This document shows positions 40,996 through 51,195 of a stretch of 64,000 bases of DNA, one piece after another. Made by a program: the position numbers and the translations under genes. Location: the NCBI GenBank assembly GCA_963210315.1, contig OY723256.1, positions 2,232,001-2,296,000 on the forward strand, read 5' to 3'. Source of the stretch: Rhynchopus euleeides. Taxonomy: Eukaryota; Euglenozoa; Diplonemea; Diplonemida; Diplonemidae. The notes under the pieces were generated by a model. That model saw nothing but the letters and a program-made list of their open reading frames with translations. It was not told where the DNA came from and searched no databases. Numbering within the stretch: position 1 is the stretch's first letter; each line of letters opens with the position of its first letter.

Positions 40996-43663
40996 CAGGG
41001 GGGGGTCAAATAAACGTACTTAGTACTACTATTCGGCGAACGCGCGGGCCTAAATCGACCTCGCCAGAAAATTAATAAATAGTTTGCGAGCGAATAGACG
41101 TACTAAGTACGTCTATTCAACTTTTCCTAAAAACGCTGTTTGCAGGGGCTCTGCGGGGCTGTTTGGTCCACCAGGGGCGCGCTGGTCACTGCTGTCGTCC
41201 GTCTCTCACTTCTTCTGCCTTCCGGTCGAGTATCCGCTCTGTTCTCGTCCTACCACTCGCCCCTCATTTGGTTTCGTACCGTTTTGATTTGTATTGCCTC
41301 CCCCCCCCCTCTGGTGCCCCCCCTGGTTGACATTCTTGTTGAGTTAGTGAAAGCATACACAGTTCATCAGAGCTGTCAGCTTCACTGTCGGTGGTTGGTT
41401 GGTGCGTTGATGCTTAAAAAAAGATGTGAAAAGGGCAAGCCACAACCAGCACGCCCCAACTTACTTCTTCTTGGGCTTGCTGGGGCAAGTCTGCATGTTG
41501 TGCCCAGGCTTCCTACACCCTTTGCAGAGCCTGCGGTGTTTGTTGGGAGTCTGGGTGGTCGGGGACGCTGCGCGCTTCTTTTCGGAGGACTGGGAGGACT
41601 GGGAAGGCTGTGTCTGTGTGAGAGAGTTCACACGAACCGGCTTCGCCCATGCCAAGATGCTTGTCTGTTGGGTTGGCTGAGACACAACTTTCTTTTGGGT
41701 GGACTGCTTCTCTGTGCTCTCTTTTGCCTTCCCGTCCAACCCAGGTTCAAGGTCCGCACCACCAGCCTCAGGGGATGTTTCTGTGCTTGGTGCGAAGGTG
41801 AGGTCCGGACAAAGGGAGCTCTTCACGAACCCGTCCTCCTCACCCGACACCTTCAGCACGTACCCCATATCCCGCAAGCGCTGGGCTACCACCTCCCCCC
41901 TCACACTTTCCACCGACTTTCCCCAAACAGCTCCAACAGAGGTGCACATGGCCTCGCGGTACCACCTCTCTGTGAAGCGACAATCCTGGCGAAAACCTTC
42001 GGCTGTTGATTTCTTTATCTCGAGACGGGCTTTGTCCTTGAGCCCTTCCAGGTGAGTGTGGAAGGCAGCCTTGAATGGTGCAAATGCATGCACATCAAGG
42101 TACTGCACTGTTCCTGTCAACCCACCTGGAATGACCGCTGACTTCGCCCCCGTCTTCCTGTGCAAGTACGCAACATTTTTTGGTGCAATGTGTGTTGTCG
42201 CCGAGTCATAAATGACAAGCACGTTTTTGTTTTTGCAAATGGGGGCCAAGACGCTGTCAATCCACCACCGCCACTCGGCTTCTTTGACCCAGCCGGTTTT
42301 CTGGAAAGTACAGTTAACCCCCGAGTCTTTGTGAATCTGATGCTCCTCCTTCTTTATCCTCTCGCCCGCACCTTTAAAAACGATCGACTGCTTTGTCGCA
42401 AGAATGGTCCTGTCTTTCACACTGAACGTGACAGCACCAATCAACGTGGCAAATCTATTTTTTCCAGCATCGGTATCGACCACGATGTTGGTGTCAGTGG
42501 TGTAGCACAACAGTTTGTCCCTGCGGGTAGAGCTCTTGTACAAGGCAGACTCATCCACATTCACAACCAGGTCAAAAGTACCAAAGGGGTTGTGCAGCAG
42601 CTCGGACCCGATGGAGAGGCGTCTGATGGTGGACCAGAAGCTGTGCAACTGGACCCGGGCTTTTTCAAGAGAAAGCTTGGCAATGCGCGAAGTACGAAAT
42701 TGAAACTTGTTTCTCCTGGCCCAACCGTCGATCCACTCCACCGAAGCCTGGAAGCCTTTCGGGAAGGGAACAAAGGACATGGCAAGCTCCTTGATTTTGC
42801 GGCGCGTCGTTGGCAAGTCGTTCTTCCGCCGTTCTCCCACTTCTTTAAGCACGTGGGCCTCCACCTCAGGAAAGAAACACGACCTCCCCCTCCCCGCCTT
42901 TCTTTTGGCATGTGTTTTTCCGCAGCTGGTCCTCGAAGGCTACATCTATGGTGAGGTGTGTCTGGGGCCATCCGTCCACATCTTCTCGTTGGTGGTAGGG
43001 ACTGCGGACGCCGTAGATGAGGAGTCGTTTAATGCGCGCCGCTCTTCAGCAGTGATTTTGACGCCTCTGGACCCCAGGAGTTTGCGGGTTTCCGGTTTTG
43101 CGGTCTTCAGCAGTGGTTCTGATGCCTCTGGACCGCAGGAGTTTGCGGGTTCGCTGGTTTCCCGTCCGTATGTGTCTGAGGGGGGATGCCCCGATTCCCT
43201 TCGTCACGACATATCTTTGAGCGTAGGTCACTTCCCCCCTCTACGGACCCCGTGCACCCTGGTTCCCCTAAGTGGCACCAATAGACCCCGTTGTCCCCAT
43301 TCCTTGCCCCAAAGTTTGCAGATTTGTGTGTCTCCAAAAAGAAAGAGTCCGGGTTTTGTTTGTGCGCACGAGCGGCAGTGTGTTGTGGCCCCTGTGAAGG
43401 GCGTTGCTGTGATAAAAGTGGTTTTGTGTTGCTCACTCAAAACACACTGCGCGCGGGTACGCTCCCACTGACTCTTTCGCTGTGACAAGCAAGCTTGTTT
43501 GGGCAAAAATCTCAAAAAAAACGAAAAATTTCCCCAAAAAAAGGGTGAAAAGTAAGTACTACTATTCAACGGCCCAACGTGCCCCAGAGCCCCAAAAAAA
43601 TAAGTACTACTATTCGGCTAAGTACTACTATTCAACTAAGTACGTTTATTTGACCCCCCCCTG
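40996..43663 (-). mobile_element. pogo/Tigger-like transposon, 2668 bp, TA target duplication
   Basis: The inverted ends start CAGGGGGGGGTCAAATAAAC and continue ACGTACTTAGT; both ends have eight G (or C). TA lies directly outside both ends (40994-40995 and 43664-43665). CAGGG-type ends, TA duplication and a DDE_1 transposase agree with the pogo/Tigger group of Tc1/mariner elements. GTACTACTATTC motifs recur subterminally at both ends. Confidence 0.88.
41461..42939 (-). CDS. pogo/Tigger-like DDE transposase, 5' part missing or in another exon
   Basis: The frame is open from 42939 to the stop at 41461-41463 (about 492 codons), but no ATG occurs before the internal M-S-F-V-P-F-P; the GTG at 42864 is not a likely start and TAG at 42940-42942 closes the frame upstream. 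The first ~70 codons (K-A-G-R-G-R-S...T-T-R-R-K-I-K-E-L-A) resemble the second CENP-B-type DNA-binding helix region. The catalytic triad is visible as V-N-V-D-E-S, L-V-I-Y-D-S-A-T-T-H and V-Q-Y-L-D-V-H-A-F-A-P-F-K. The C-terminus carries a CCHC zinc knuckle (C-K-G-C-R-K-P-G-H-N-M-Q-T-C) and a Lys-rich end, an unusual addition for this family. Either an upstream exon supplies the N-terminal HTH or the copy is truncated. DNA cut-and-paste function is known for the family. Confidence 0.8.
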   Translation of the reverse strand, partial: PSRTSCGKTHAKRKAGRGRSCFFPEVEAHVLKEVGERRKNDLPTTRRKIKELAMSFVPFPKGFQASVEWIDGWARRNKFQFRTSRIAKLSLEKARVQLHSFWSTIRRLSIGSELLHNPFGTFDLVVNVDESALYKSSTRRDKLLCYTTDTNIVVDTDAGKNRFATLIGAVTFSVKDRTILATKQSIVFKGAGERIKKEEHQIHKDSGVNCTFQKTGWVKEAEWRWWIDSVLAPICKNKNVLVIYDSATTHIAPKNVAYLHRKTGAKSAVIPGGLTGTVQYLDVHAFAPFKAAFHTHLEGLKDKARLEIKKSTAEGFRQDCRFTERWYREAMCTSVGAVWGKSVESVRGEVVAQRLRDMGYVLKVSGEEDGFVKSSLCPDLTFAPSTETSPEAGGADLEPGLDGKAKESTEKQSTQKKVVSQPTQQTSILAWAKPVRVNSLTQTQPSQSSQSSEKKRAASPTTQTPNKHRRLCKGCRKPGHNMQTCPSKPKKK

Positions 43664-43688
43664 TAACGCTAATAATAATTATTACATG

Positions 43689-45063
43689 TGGGGTAATCAG
43701 GCTGGGGAAAAAAACAACAAATCACAACAAATCACACCCGATCGTCAGCTGATTGAGGGTGTGATATGAGGGTTCTATCCAACAAGGATATCAAGGCGGC
43801 ACTTTCAAAGTCCTGCCAAGGACAGCGCCACGTGGGTGTGTGCTTCTGATATATGTTATGTCATCATGTGAACCCTCCCCAGCGTGTGCCAACATCCCTG
43901 ACACGCTCACGAAAAGCATGACACGGAGAAAACAGGTGCCGAAACAACCTGCCGAGCACACGGGTGGTGCCACGTTGATCCACGCAGCGATCTCCCATGA
44001 CAGGAAGCCTTGTCGCCACGGCAGAGTGCCGCAGACTGTGGGAGAGGTGTCGCCAGTCACCTTGAGGTTGCAGTGTGTCATCAGGCTAAGACCCGTGCCC
44101 TCTTCACCTCCCCTGTTAGGTTGCTCCCATATCGTTGCCTGCTTTGGGGCCTGAAGGACATAGGGGTCCAGCAGGCACTTGAGCATCGCAAGGCATGAGT
44201 GGCTGTTTCAAACTCCTGGTGCAAGCACCCGTCATGGTCTGGGGAAGCCCTCCCAGGTAGTTTAACGTCTTGCCCAGGACACCCGATCACAACAGATCAC
44301 AACAAATCACAAGGCAAATGTTGTGATTTGTTGTGATTTTTTGCGACTAGGTGTGACGTGGTGTGCAACCTCAAGGTGACTGGCGACACCTCTCCCACAG
44401 TCTGCGGCGACTCTGCCGTGGCGACAAGGCTTCCTGTCATGGGAGATCGCTGCGTGGATCAACGTGGCACCACCCGTGTGCTCGGCAGGTTGTTTCGGCA
44501 CCTGTTTTCTCCGTGTCATGCTTTTCGTGAGCGTGTCAGGGATGTTGGCACACGCTGGGGAGGGTTCACATGATGACATAACATATATCAGAAGCACACA
44601 CCCACGTGGCGCTGTCCTTGGCAGGACTTTGAAAGTGCCGCCTTGATATCCTTGTTGGATAGAACCCTCATATCACACCCTCAATCAGCTGACGACGTGG
44701 TGTGATTTGTTGTGACCAGTTGTGACGACTTGTGACCCTTTTGTGATGAGTTGTGATGAGGTGTGATCTGTTGTGATCTGTTGTGATCGCGATCCAAAAT
44801 TTTAAATTTTTGAAATTTTGGATCGCGATCACAACAGATCACAACAGATCACAACAGATCACACCTCATCACAACTCATCACAACTCATCACAAAAGGGT
44901 CACAAGTCGTCACAACTGGTCGCAACAAATCACAACTGGCCACAACAAATCGCAACAAATCGCAACAAATCACAACAAATCACAACATTTGGCGTTGTGA
45001 TTTGTTGTGATCGGGTGTGATTCGTTGTGATTTGTTGTTTTTTCCCCCAGCCTGATTACCCCA
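43689..45063. mobile_element. Palindromic TGGGGTAATCAGG element, copy 2, interrupted
   Basis: Same termini and (TTGTGAT)n interior as 39821-40331. A 5 bp direct repeat ACATG flanks it (43684-43688 and 45064-45068), a good target-duplication candidate. It is interrupted by the 950 bp foldback 43744-44693. Confidence 0.75.
43744..44693. mobile_element. GTCAGCTGATTGAGG foldback element (950 bp)
   Basis: Arms of ~330 bases are near-perfect inverted copies: GTCAGCTGATTGAGGGTGTG at 43744 and its complement ending at 44693. The middle (about 44077-44362) contains unrelated sequence plus a short TTGTGAT palindrome. The mirrored frames in the arms are read on opposite strands and are not evidence of a gene. 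Confidence 0.75.
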
Positions 45064-45187
45064 ACATGTATATTTCAGGCATTTACATGTATTTTACATG
45101 TATAATACTTGTCATGCAAGTATTATACATGTAAAATACTTGCATGCAAGTAAAATACATGTATTTTACTTGCATGCAAGTATTATA

Positions 45188-45989
45188 CCGTAAACGGAAA
45201 AAGGGTGGACCGTAAAAATGTTCCAAGTTCCCAAAAAAAGGCCAAACGTTCCATCTTTTTTACGGTCCACCATTTATTGGGACTGAATATGGAAAAGACA
45301 ATGCGTTTTTCGCCCGCGGGCTGGTGGGTTGCGGGGCGCGGACTGCGGCCTCCACGCCGCAGACACCCACACGTAGGCCTCCCGACCTCCCAGCTTTGGA
45401 CCCTCCCTCCACCACCGCAACCAACACCAGCAAGAGAAGCAAGTCCTCCCTGCGTGTGGAAAAGGCACGATCTCACCTCGAGACTCACCCACCACCACAC
45501 CTCGAGAAGTGTAGTACCATGCAAGGAGCATTCCGGTAGAAGTAAAAGTAGAACCTGCTGCACGAGCCCACAAAAGCAGCCACAGTACGGCAGGGCGCGC
45601 AGACAGAAGCTGAGACCACCGGGCTCCCTCCAGATGTAAATTCGTGAATCAGTGCCCGAAAAATTCAGGGAAATCGTACTCCTTTAGTGTAGTACACCCT
45701 GCAGTAACTGTGGGAGAACAGTTCCCGGACGATGGTGAGTGCACACTCTGTGCTGAGGCCCTGTGGTGTTAATCCTGCAGCTTCAGCCGTACGATTTCCT
45801 TGGTTCCTTCGCGACTTCGTCGCGAAGGAACTCGTAAAAAAAACCGCCAAGTCCACGATCCCAACCGTAAAATAGGTGGACCGTAAAAATGTTCCAAGTT
45901 CCGGAAAAATCCCATTTGTTCCATCTTTTTTACGGTCCACCTATAGTACGGTTCACCTTTATTACGGTCCACAATATTTCCGTTTACGG
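45188..45989. mobile_element. CCGTAAACGG element, copy A (802 bp), TA-flanked
   Basis: The inverted ends CCGTAAACGG/CCGTTTACGG have TA outside both. Subterminal GGTGGACCGTAAAAATG motifs recur at both ends. The interior has a CT/CAC-rich part and an inverted relative of the 3022-3530 repeat. No transposase. Confidence 0.8.
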
Positions 45990-46189
45990 TACATGTATTT
46001 TACTTGTCATGCAAGTATTTTACATGTATAATACTTGCATGACAAGTATTATACATGTAAAATACATGTAAATGCCTGAAATATACATGCAAAAATACAT
46101 GTATATCAAGTAAAAATACAAGTATAATAGTTGACATGCAAGTATTATACTTGTATTTTTACTTGATATACATGTATTTTACATGTATA

Positions 46190-47008
46190 CCGTAAACGGA
46201 AAAAGGGTGGACCGTAAAAATGTTCCAAGTTCCCAAAAAAAGGCCAAACGTTCCATCTTTTTTACGGACCACCATTTATTGGGACTGAATATGGAAAAGA
46301 CAATGTGTTTTTCGCCCGCGGGCTGGTGGGTTGCGGGGCGCGGACTGCGGCCTCCACGCCGCAGACTCCCGCACGTAGGCCTCCCGACCTCCCAGCTTTG
46401 GACCCTCCCTCCACCACCGCAACCAACACCAGCAAGAGAAGCAAGTCCTCCCTGCGTGTGGAAAGGGCACGATCACCACCACTCACCTCGAGACTCACCC
46501 ACCACCACACCTCGAGAAGTGTAGTACCATGCAAGGAGCGTTCCGGTAGAAGTAAAAGTAGAAGTAAAAGTAGAACCTGCTGCACGAGCCCACAAAAGCA
46601 GCCACAGTACGGCAGGGCGCGCAGACAGAAGCTGAGACCACCGGGCTCCCTCCAGATGTAAATTCGTGAATCAGTGCCCGGAAAATTCAGGGAAATCGTA
46701 CTCCTTTAGTGTAGTACACCCTGCAGTAACTGTGGGAGAACAGTTCCCGGACGATGGTGAGCGCACACTCTGTGTTGAGGCCCTGTGGTGTTAATCCTGC
46801 AGCTTCAGTCGTGCGATTTCCTTGGTTCCTTCGCGACTTCGTCGAAGGAATTCGTAAAAAAACCGCCAAGTCTACTATCCCAACCGTAAAATAGGTGGAC
46901 CGTAAAAATGTTCCAAGTTCCGGAAAAATCCCATTTGTTCCATCTTTTTTACGGTCCACCTATAGTACGGTTCACCTTTATTACGGTCCACAATATTTCC
47001 GTTTACGG
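46190..47008. mobile_element. CCGTAAACGG element, copy B (819 bp), TA-flanked
   Basis: Roughly 97-98% identical to copy A, in the same orientation ~200 bases downstream, with an extra short duplication of AGAAGTAAAAGT near 46550-46573. TA flanks at 46188-46189 and 47009-47010. Both copies sit in ACATGTA-type DNA, showing repeated insertion into the same scaffold. Confidence 0.8.
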
Positions 47009-47126
47009 TATTTCAGGCATATACATGTATTATACATGTATAATAGTTGACATGCAAGTATTATACATGTATAATACATGTATATACTTGTAGTTATACA
47101 TGTAAAATTTACAAGATCCCACCGTG

Positions 47127-48052
47127 CTACAAAAGCAAAAGGGCGGTCAACAGATACAGCCCGCAGCAGCCCACCACGGGGTTGGGCAGCGGCAGGCACA
47201 TTTCATCCTGTGTCAAACGGTGCCAGCGTGGCCTTTACGTTGTCAGTGCCCTCGCCTTTCTTCACTTTTCGAGCACAAGGGGTTGGCAAGGGGGGGGGCT
47301 GCGGTTTAGTGATGTGTCTGGTGTCTCCACTCCCTTTGCTTCTTCGGCGTAAACCGTTGTTTTTTTCTCCTGTTAGGTTCTTGCGATCGCCTCCTGTTTT
47401 GTGCCTGTTTTGCGCCACACTCACGCAGTCTTCTCGAATGGTTCCCCCCACCACCCCGCCCCGCCCCGCCCCGCCCCCTCTCTCCCCCGCAGCCAGACAG
47501 CTGCCCGGACCCGACAGGTGTTGAGCGGTGCTCCTTCACCATCCCGTCTATTACCCGGAGGGTGAAGTGTGTAGGATCCATGGCAGCAACAGCCTCAGAA
47601 TTGCTTTCGTACCCTCACACCCCAGCAGGGGGTGTGAGCCAAACTTCAAATCCTTTCTCTGGATCCGGCGCTGAAAGGGGGGGAGGGGGGGCGGGGCAGT
47701 CACCCGATATGAGAATGGGGGGGGGGGGGGTAACCAAAACGGGACAAACAAAAGCTGCATGTGTGTGTGTTGCGCGTGGCAAAGAATTAGAGAAGCGCAA
47801 CATATAATTTAGGCGTCAGGGGGAGGGGGGGGGGAACCTGATGTCCTTCTCCCTCACCCCCCTCTCTCTCTCTCTCTTGGACGCAATGGCGTAGCGTTGC
47901 GAAGAGAATTGTTTTGTGCGTCACATATATCACACACTGCGTATGCAGGAGGTGCCGGGGAGCTACACGCGGAGACTGCCCCCGCCCTAGCTTCCCACCC
48001 AAGCATCATCTGAATTGACCTCACGCAACAAGCACATTACAAAACAAGTTCT
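47127..48052. other. Gene-free spacer
   Basis: Contains CCCCGCC repeats (47454-47475), a G-run at 47717-47730 and a CT tract near 47860-47877. No gene recognised. Confidence 0.5.
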
Positions 48053-48160
48053 GGGGGTCTTCGCTACGGGGTGGTCGTCAGTGCATTTTGATGCATTTCC
48101 TGTTGAATTGGGCGAAAACTGACGAAGATTGACGAAGGATAACGACCAGCGAAGACCCCC
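48053..48160. mobile_element. GGGGGTCTTCGCTA MITE (108 bp)
   Basis: GGGGGTCTTCGCTACGGGG and its imperfect complement (GACCAGCGAAGACCCCC) bound 108 bases. TCT lies on both sides, but the right flank is a CT tract, so the duplication is uncertain. It also has internal ACTGACGAAGATTGACGAAG repeats. Confidence 0.7.
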
Positions 48161-49663
48161 TCTCTCTCTCTATTTTTCTCGAGGCCTACTAGTAACTACT
48201 CTCTCTCTCTCCATGTTGCCTTTTTACCGAATTTTCCACACCATTCTGAGTTTTTTTCTCTCGTCTCGATGCGTGAACCCTTTTTTCATTGCTGGCATTC
48301 CCCCCTCTTTTTTTCGTTATTTCTCTCTCTCTCTCTCTCTCTCTCGATCACGGTTTTTGAGAACCGTAGCAGACAGACACAGACACCATCCGAGTCAAGG
48401 CACCTCTGTGGGTTGAGGGTGACCCTCACCAATACCCGGGAAGAAATGTGAAGGTCTAGCCCCACACCACCACCTGCTTGCGGGAGGCGGGGCGATATGG
48501 TGGACATCACTGACTAGTCGTCACCAAAGAAAAAGTATCCAAAAAAAACTACAGAGGAGCGGGCAAGCCCACGTGGGGCGTAAATGTGTGCTGGCCACTC
48601 GCCCTTGTGTTCCCTCCTGTTGAAGCCTTTTCTCCAGCTTGTCACTTGATACAGTTCGACACGGGGCAAACAAGCCCTTTTGTGTGTGATGGCTGGCCAG
48701 AGATGATGTTGACAGCGGAGGAGATATTGGATCGGGGTTCATTTATTTGGTTTGATTGTTCTCTGCGAACCCTTTTCTTTTTATTCTCTCTCCCGGCTTT
48801 TTTTTCTAGATAAGCTTGGTTCTGTTCCGAAGGGGTGTGGGTGTGGGTGTGAGGATGGGGGTAGTTTGGTGCGTGTTAATGTTGGTGCCACATTCCTGTG
48901 TGTGGTGTGGGGGCGATGCTGCAACAAAAGGAGCGTCCCCTCCGTCCCTGCCAACAAGAGGAGGTGTGCCATCGGCTTGAGAGTGACAACCTGCAAATCA
49001 ATGGAAGGGTGTTGGACACAGGATCTTGCCTGGAAGCATAGCACAGCTGTTGGATAATGAGAACGACAGCAAACAGAAGTCCGTGAAGTCCCGCTGTCAG
49101 AGATCCAGATACGCCTGTCAGACGGCCCTACTCCTGTTTGCAGGAGATGGTGTGTCTCGTATGTTGGCAGAGCCAAGCCCCGCTTGGGATTGCCCCCACC
49201 TCCACACTACGAGTAGTAGTATACGGGCTGGATCCGGCACGCTTCCGAAAACACAACACACCACAACACAACAACAATATCGGTAAAGCCTGAGAGTGGC
49301 AGACTCTCAAGCGCCCCGTGTCCACCTCTGTGGCTTCAGCTGGTAGCTCTCTCTCTCTCTCTGGTGGCACATCCCCTCACCCCCAATCCCCACCTCTTGT
49401 GATGATACTTCGTGCGAACACGGTACGGTGAAGGGAAGTGGACACTCCCTGTGGCTGATCTCTAGGCATCACCCGCCCGGCACAGGTGACCCGAATGCAC
49501 GGCGGGATCTCGCGAGGAGCGTGCCGTCTGTGGGCCCCCCGTGCCGGATCGGAGAGGAGAGATCAGCCAGGCACGCCAAGGCGTCCATATCCAGGGGATG
49601 GGGACCTCGCTGCCAAGTGCCCATTTGTTTTTCTCGAAATCTTCTACAGAATGACCTAAAACA
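48161..49663. other. Gene-free spacer with CT microsatellites and a structured motif
   Basis: CT tracts at 48161-48172 and 48323-48345, and the second copy of the motif at 18968 (48406-48494, GAGGG-TGA-CCCTC hairpin and GCCCC/GGGGC closing pair). A further CT tract is at 49350-49361. No gene recognised. Confidence 0.5.
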
Positions 49664-49905
49664 AGCCGCCTTTTTGGCGTCGCCCAGCACTCGCACCACC
49701 CTCGACCACCGTCGACCACCCTCGACCACCCTCGCCCACCGTCGCCCACCCTCGACCACCCTCGACCACCCTCGACCACCGTCGACCACTCGCGCCCACC
49801 CTCGCCCACACTCGCCCACCCTCGCCCACACTCGCCCACCCTCGCCCACCGTCGACCACCGTCGCCCACTCTCGCCCACCCTCGTCCACCCTCGCCCAAG
49901 TTGGC
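49664..49905 (+). repeat. CCACCCTCG(A/C)C minisatellite, array 1
   Basis: About 21 degenerate copies of a 10 bp unit, preceded by AAGCCGCCTTTTTGGCGTCG, the same leader as array 2 at 50947. The long frames across it on both strands reflect the repeat, not a protein. Confidence 0.85.
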
Positions 49906-50132
49906 TGTTTTCTGGTGGGGTTTGTACTGTACTTGGGCATTACCCTCTTGTGTCCCACCACTTCCTCCTGGACCAGCCACAGCCAATCAAAGTATACCCA
50001 TCGAGCCCACCAAACCGCGGCAGCACTGGGTCTGGAGGCAGCGGTCGCAAGGTTTTGACGCAACGCAACCCTGCAGGATTTGGGCCCATATGGTGACCCC
50101 CAGTCAGTGGTGGAGACAGACACCCCATGGCC

Positions 50133-50800
50133 AAAATGACCCCACCACGATCCGCACGGATCCCAAACGTTCAAAAGAACGGGGTTTTGGAAAATCCGTG
50201 AGGGGGGTCCCGCTGGGTGGGTAGGTGGGGTGGGGTGTGGGCGTGCTGGCTGCCTCCCAGCCACCTTCACCCATGACCAGTCCCTGAACCAGACCCACGT
50301 TTCATGAGTGAAGCTTGGCTCGTACACCACCGAAATGACCCCACTGTGATCCGCACAAATTCCAAACGTTCAAAAGAAAGGGGTTTTGGAACACCCGTGG
50401 AGGGGGTCCCGCTGGGTGGGTGGGTGTGGCTGCCTCCCAGTCACATTCTCTTAGGACCAGCCCCTGAACCAGAGTCACATTTCATGGACGATGTTTGGCT
50501 CCTAGACCCACAAAATGACCCCACTACGATTCGCAAAAGTTCCAAACGTTCAAAAGAGCGGGGTTTTGGAATACCCGAGGAGGGGGTCCCGCTGGGTGGG
50601 CTGGTGTGCCTGCCTCCCAGTCACATCCTCCTGTGGGCCAACCTCCTATGACCAGACCCTGAACCAGACCCGCATTTCATGGGTGAAGCTTGACACCTCG
50701 ACCTACAAAGTGACCCCACTACGATCCGCACAGATTCCAAATAGTCAAAAGAAAGGTGTTTCGGAACACCCGAGGAGGGGGTCCCGCTGATTTTGGGTCA
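50133..50800 (+). repeat. Tandem repeat, four copies of a 180-199 bp unit
   Basis: Units start near 50133, 50332, 50512 and 50707 with AATGACCCCAC, then GATCCGCAC, CCAAACGTTCAAAAGA and GGGGGTCCCGCTG. Unit length varies (199, 180, 196), so a continuous reading frame is not maintained. Confidence 0.8.
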
Positions 50801-50935
50801 CTTTCAAAAAACTTGAAGAAATGGGTTTTTGGCTGGCGGAGGCGCCTCCGGAGGTGCCTCCGGAGGCGCCTCCGACCTCCTCCGGAGGAGGCCATTTTTG
50901 CTCCTCCGGAGGCCCGAGAGCCTTGTGCAAAGTCA

Positions 50936-51195
50936 GTGACCTAAACAAGCCGCCTTTTTGGCGTCGCCCAGCACGCGCACCACCCTCTACCACCCTCTAC
51001 CACCCTCGACCACCGTCGACCACCCTCGACCACCCTCGACCACTCACGCCCACCCTCGCCCACAACTCGCCCACCGTCGCCCACCCTCGCCCACCCTCGC
51101 CCGCACTCGCCTGCACTCGCCCACTCACGCCCACTCACGCCCACCTTCGCCCACCCTCGCCCACCCTCGCCCAGAGGCGGCTTGTTTTAGGTCAC
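50936..51195. repeat. Minisatellite array 2 bounded by inverted repeats
   Basis: GTGACCTAAACAAGCCGCCT (50936) and AGGCGGCTTGTTTTAGGTCA (51175) are inverted around ~20 copies of the CCACCCTCGMC unit. Array 1 has only the left leader intact. The minisatellite therefore travels with, or was captured by, an inverted-repeat element. Confidence 0.75.

Larger units (their letters stand above)
39597..47126. mobile_element. Nested inverted-repeat complex bounded by a ~118 bp perfect terminal inverted repeat
   Basis: CACGGTGGGATCTTGTAAAT begins the left arm at 39597; the right arm (about 47009-47126) is its exact reverse complement for roughly 118 bases. Both arms and several internal islands (40624-40663, 45064-45187, 45990-46189) consist of ACATGTA, ACTTGCATG and ATAATAC modules. 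Other elements have been inserted into this scaffold, several at TA dinucleotides. No clear target duplication flanks the outermost ends. Confidence 0.8.

Noticed and set aside
43840-44597. Identical ~100-codon frames on opposite strands
   Set aside because: They are the two arms of one inverted repeat, so the match reflects the foldback and not a gene pair.
49428-50096. Long frames on both strands across the minisatellite
   Set aside because: A 10 bp repeat without stops keeps all frames open; the peptides are simple repeats.
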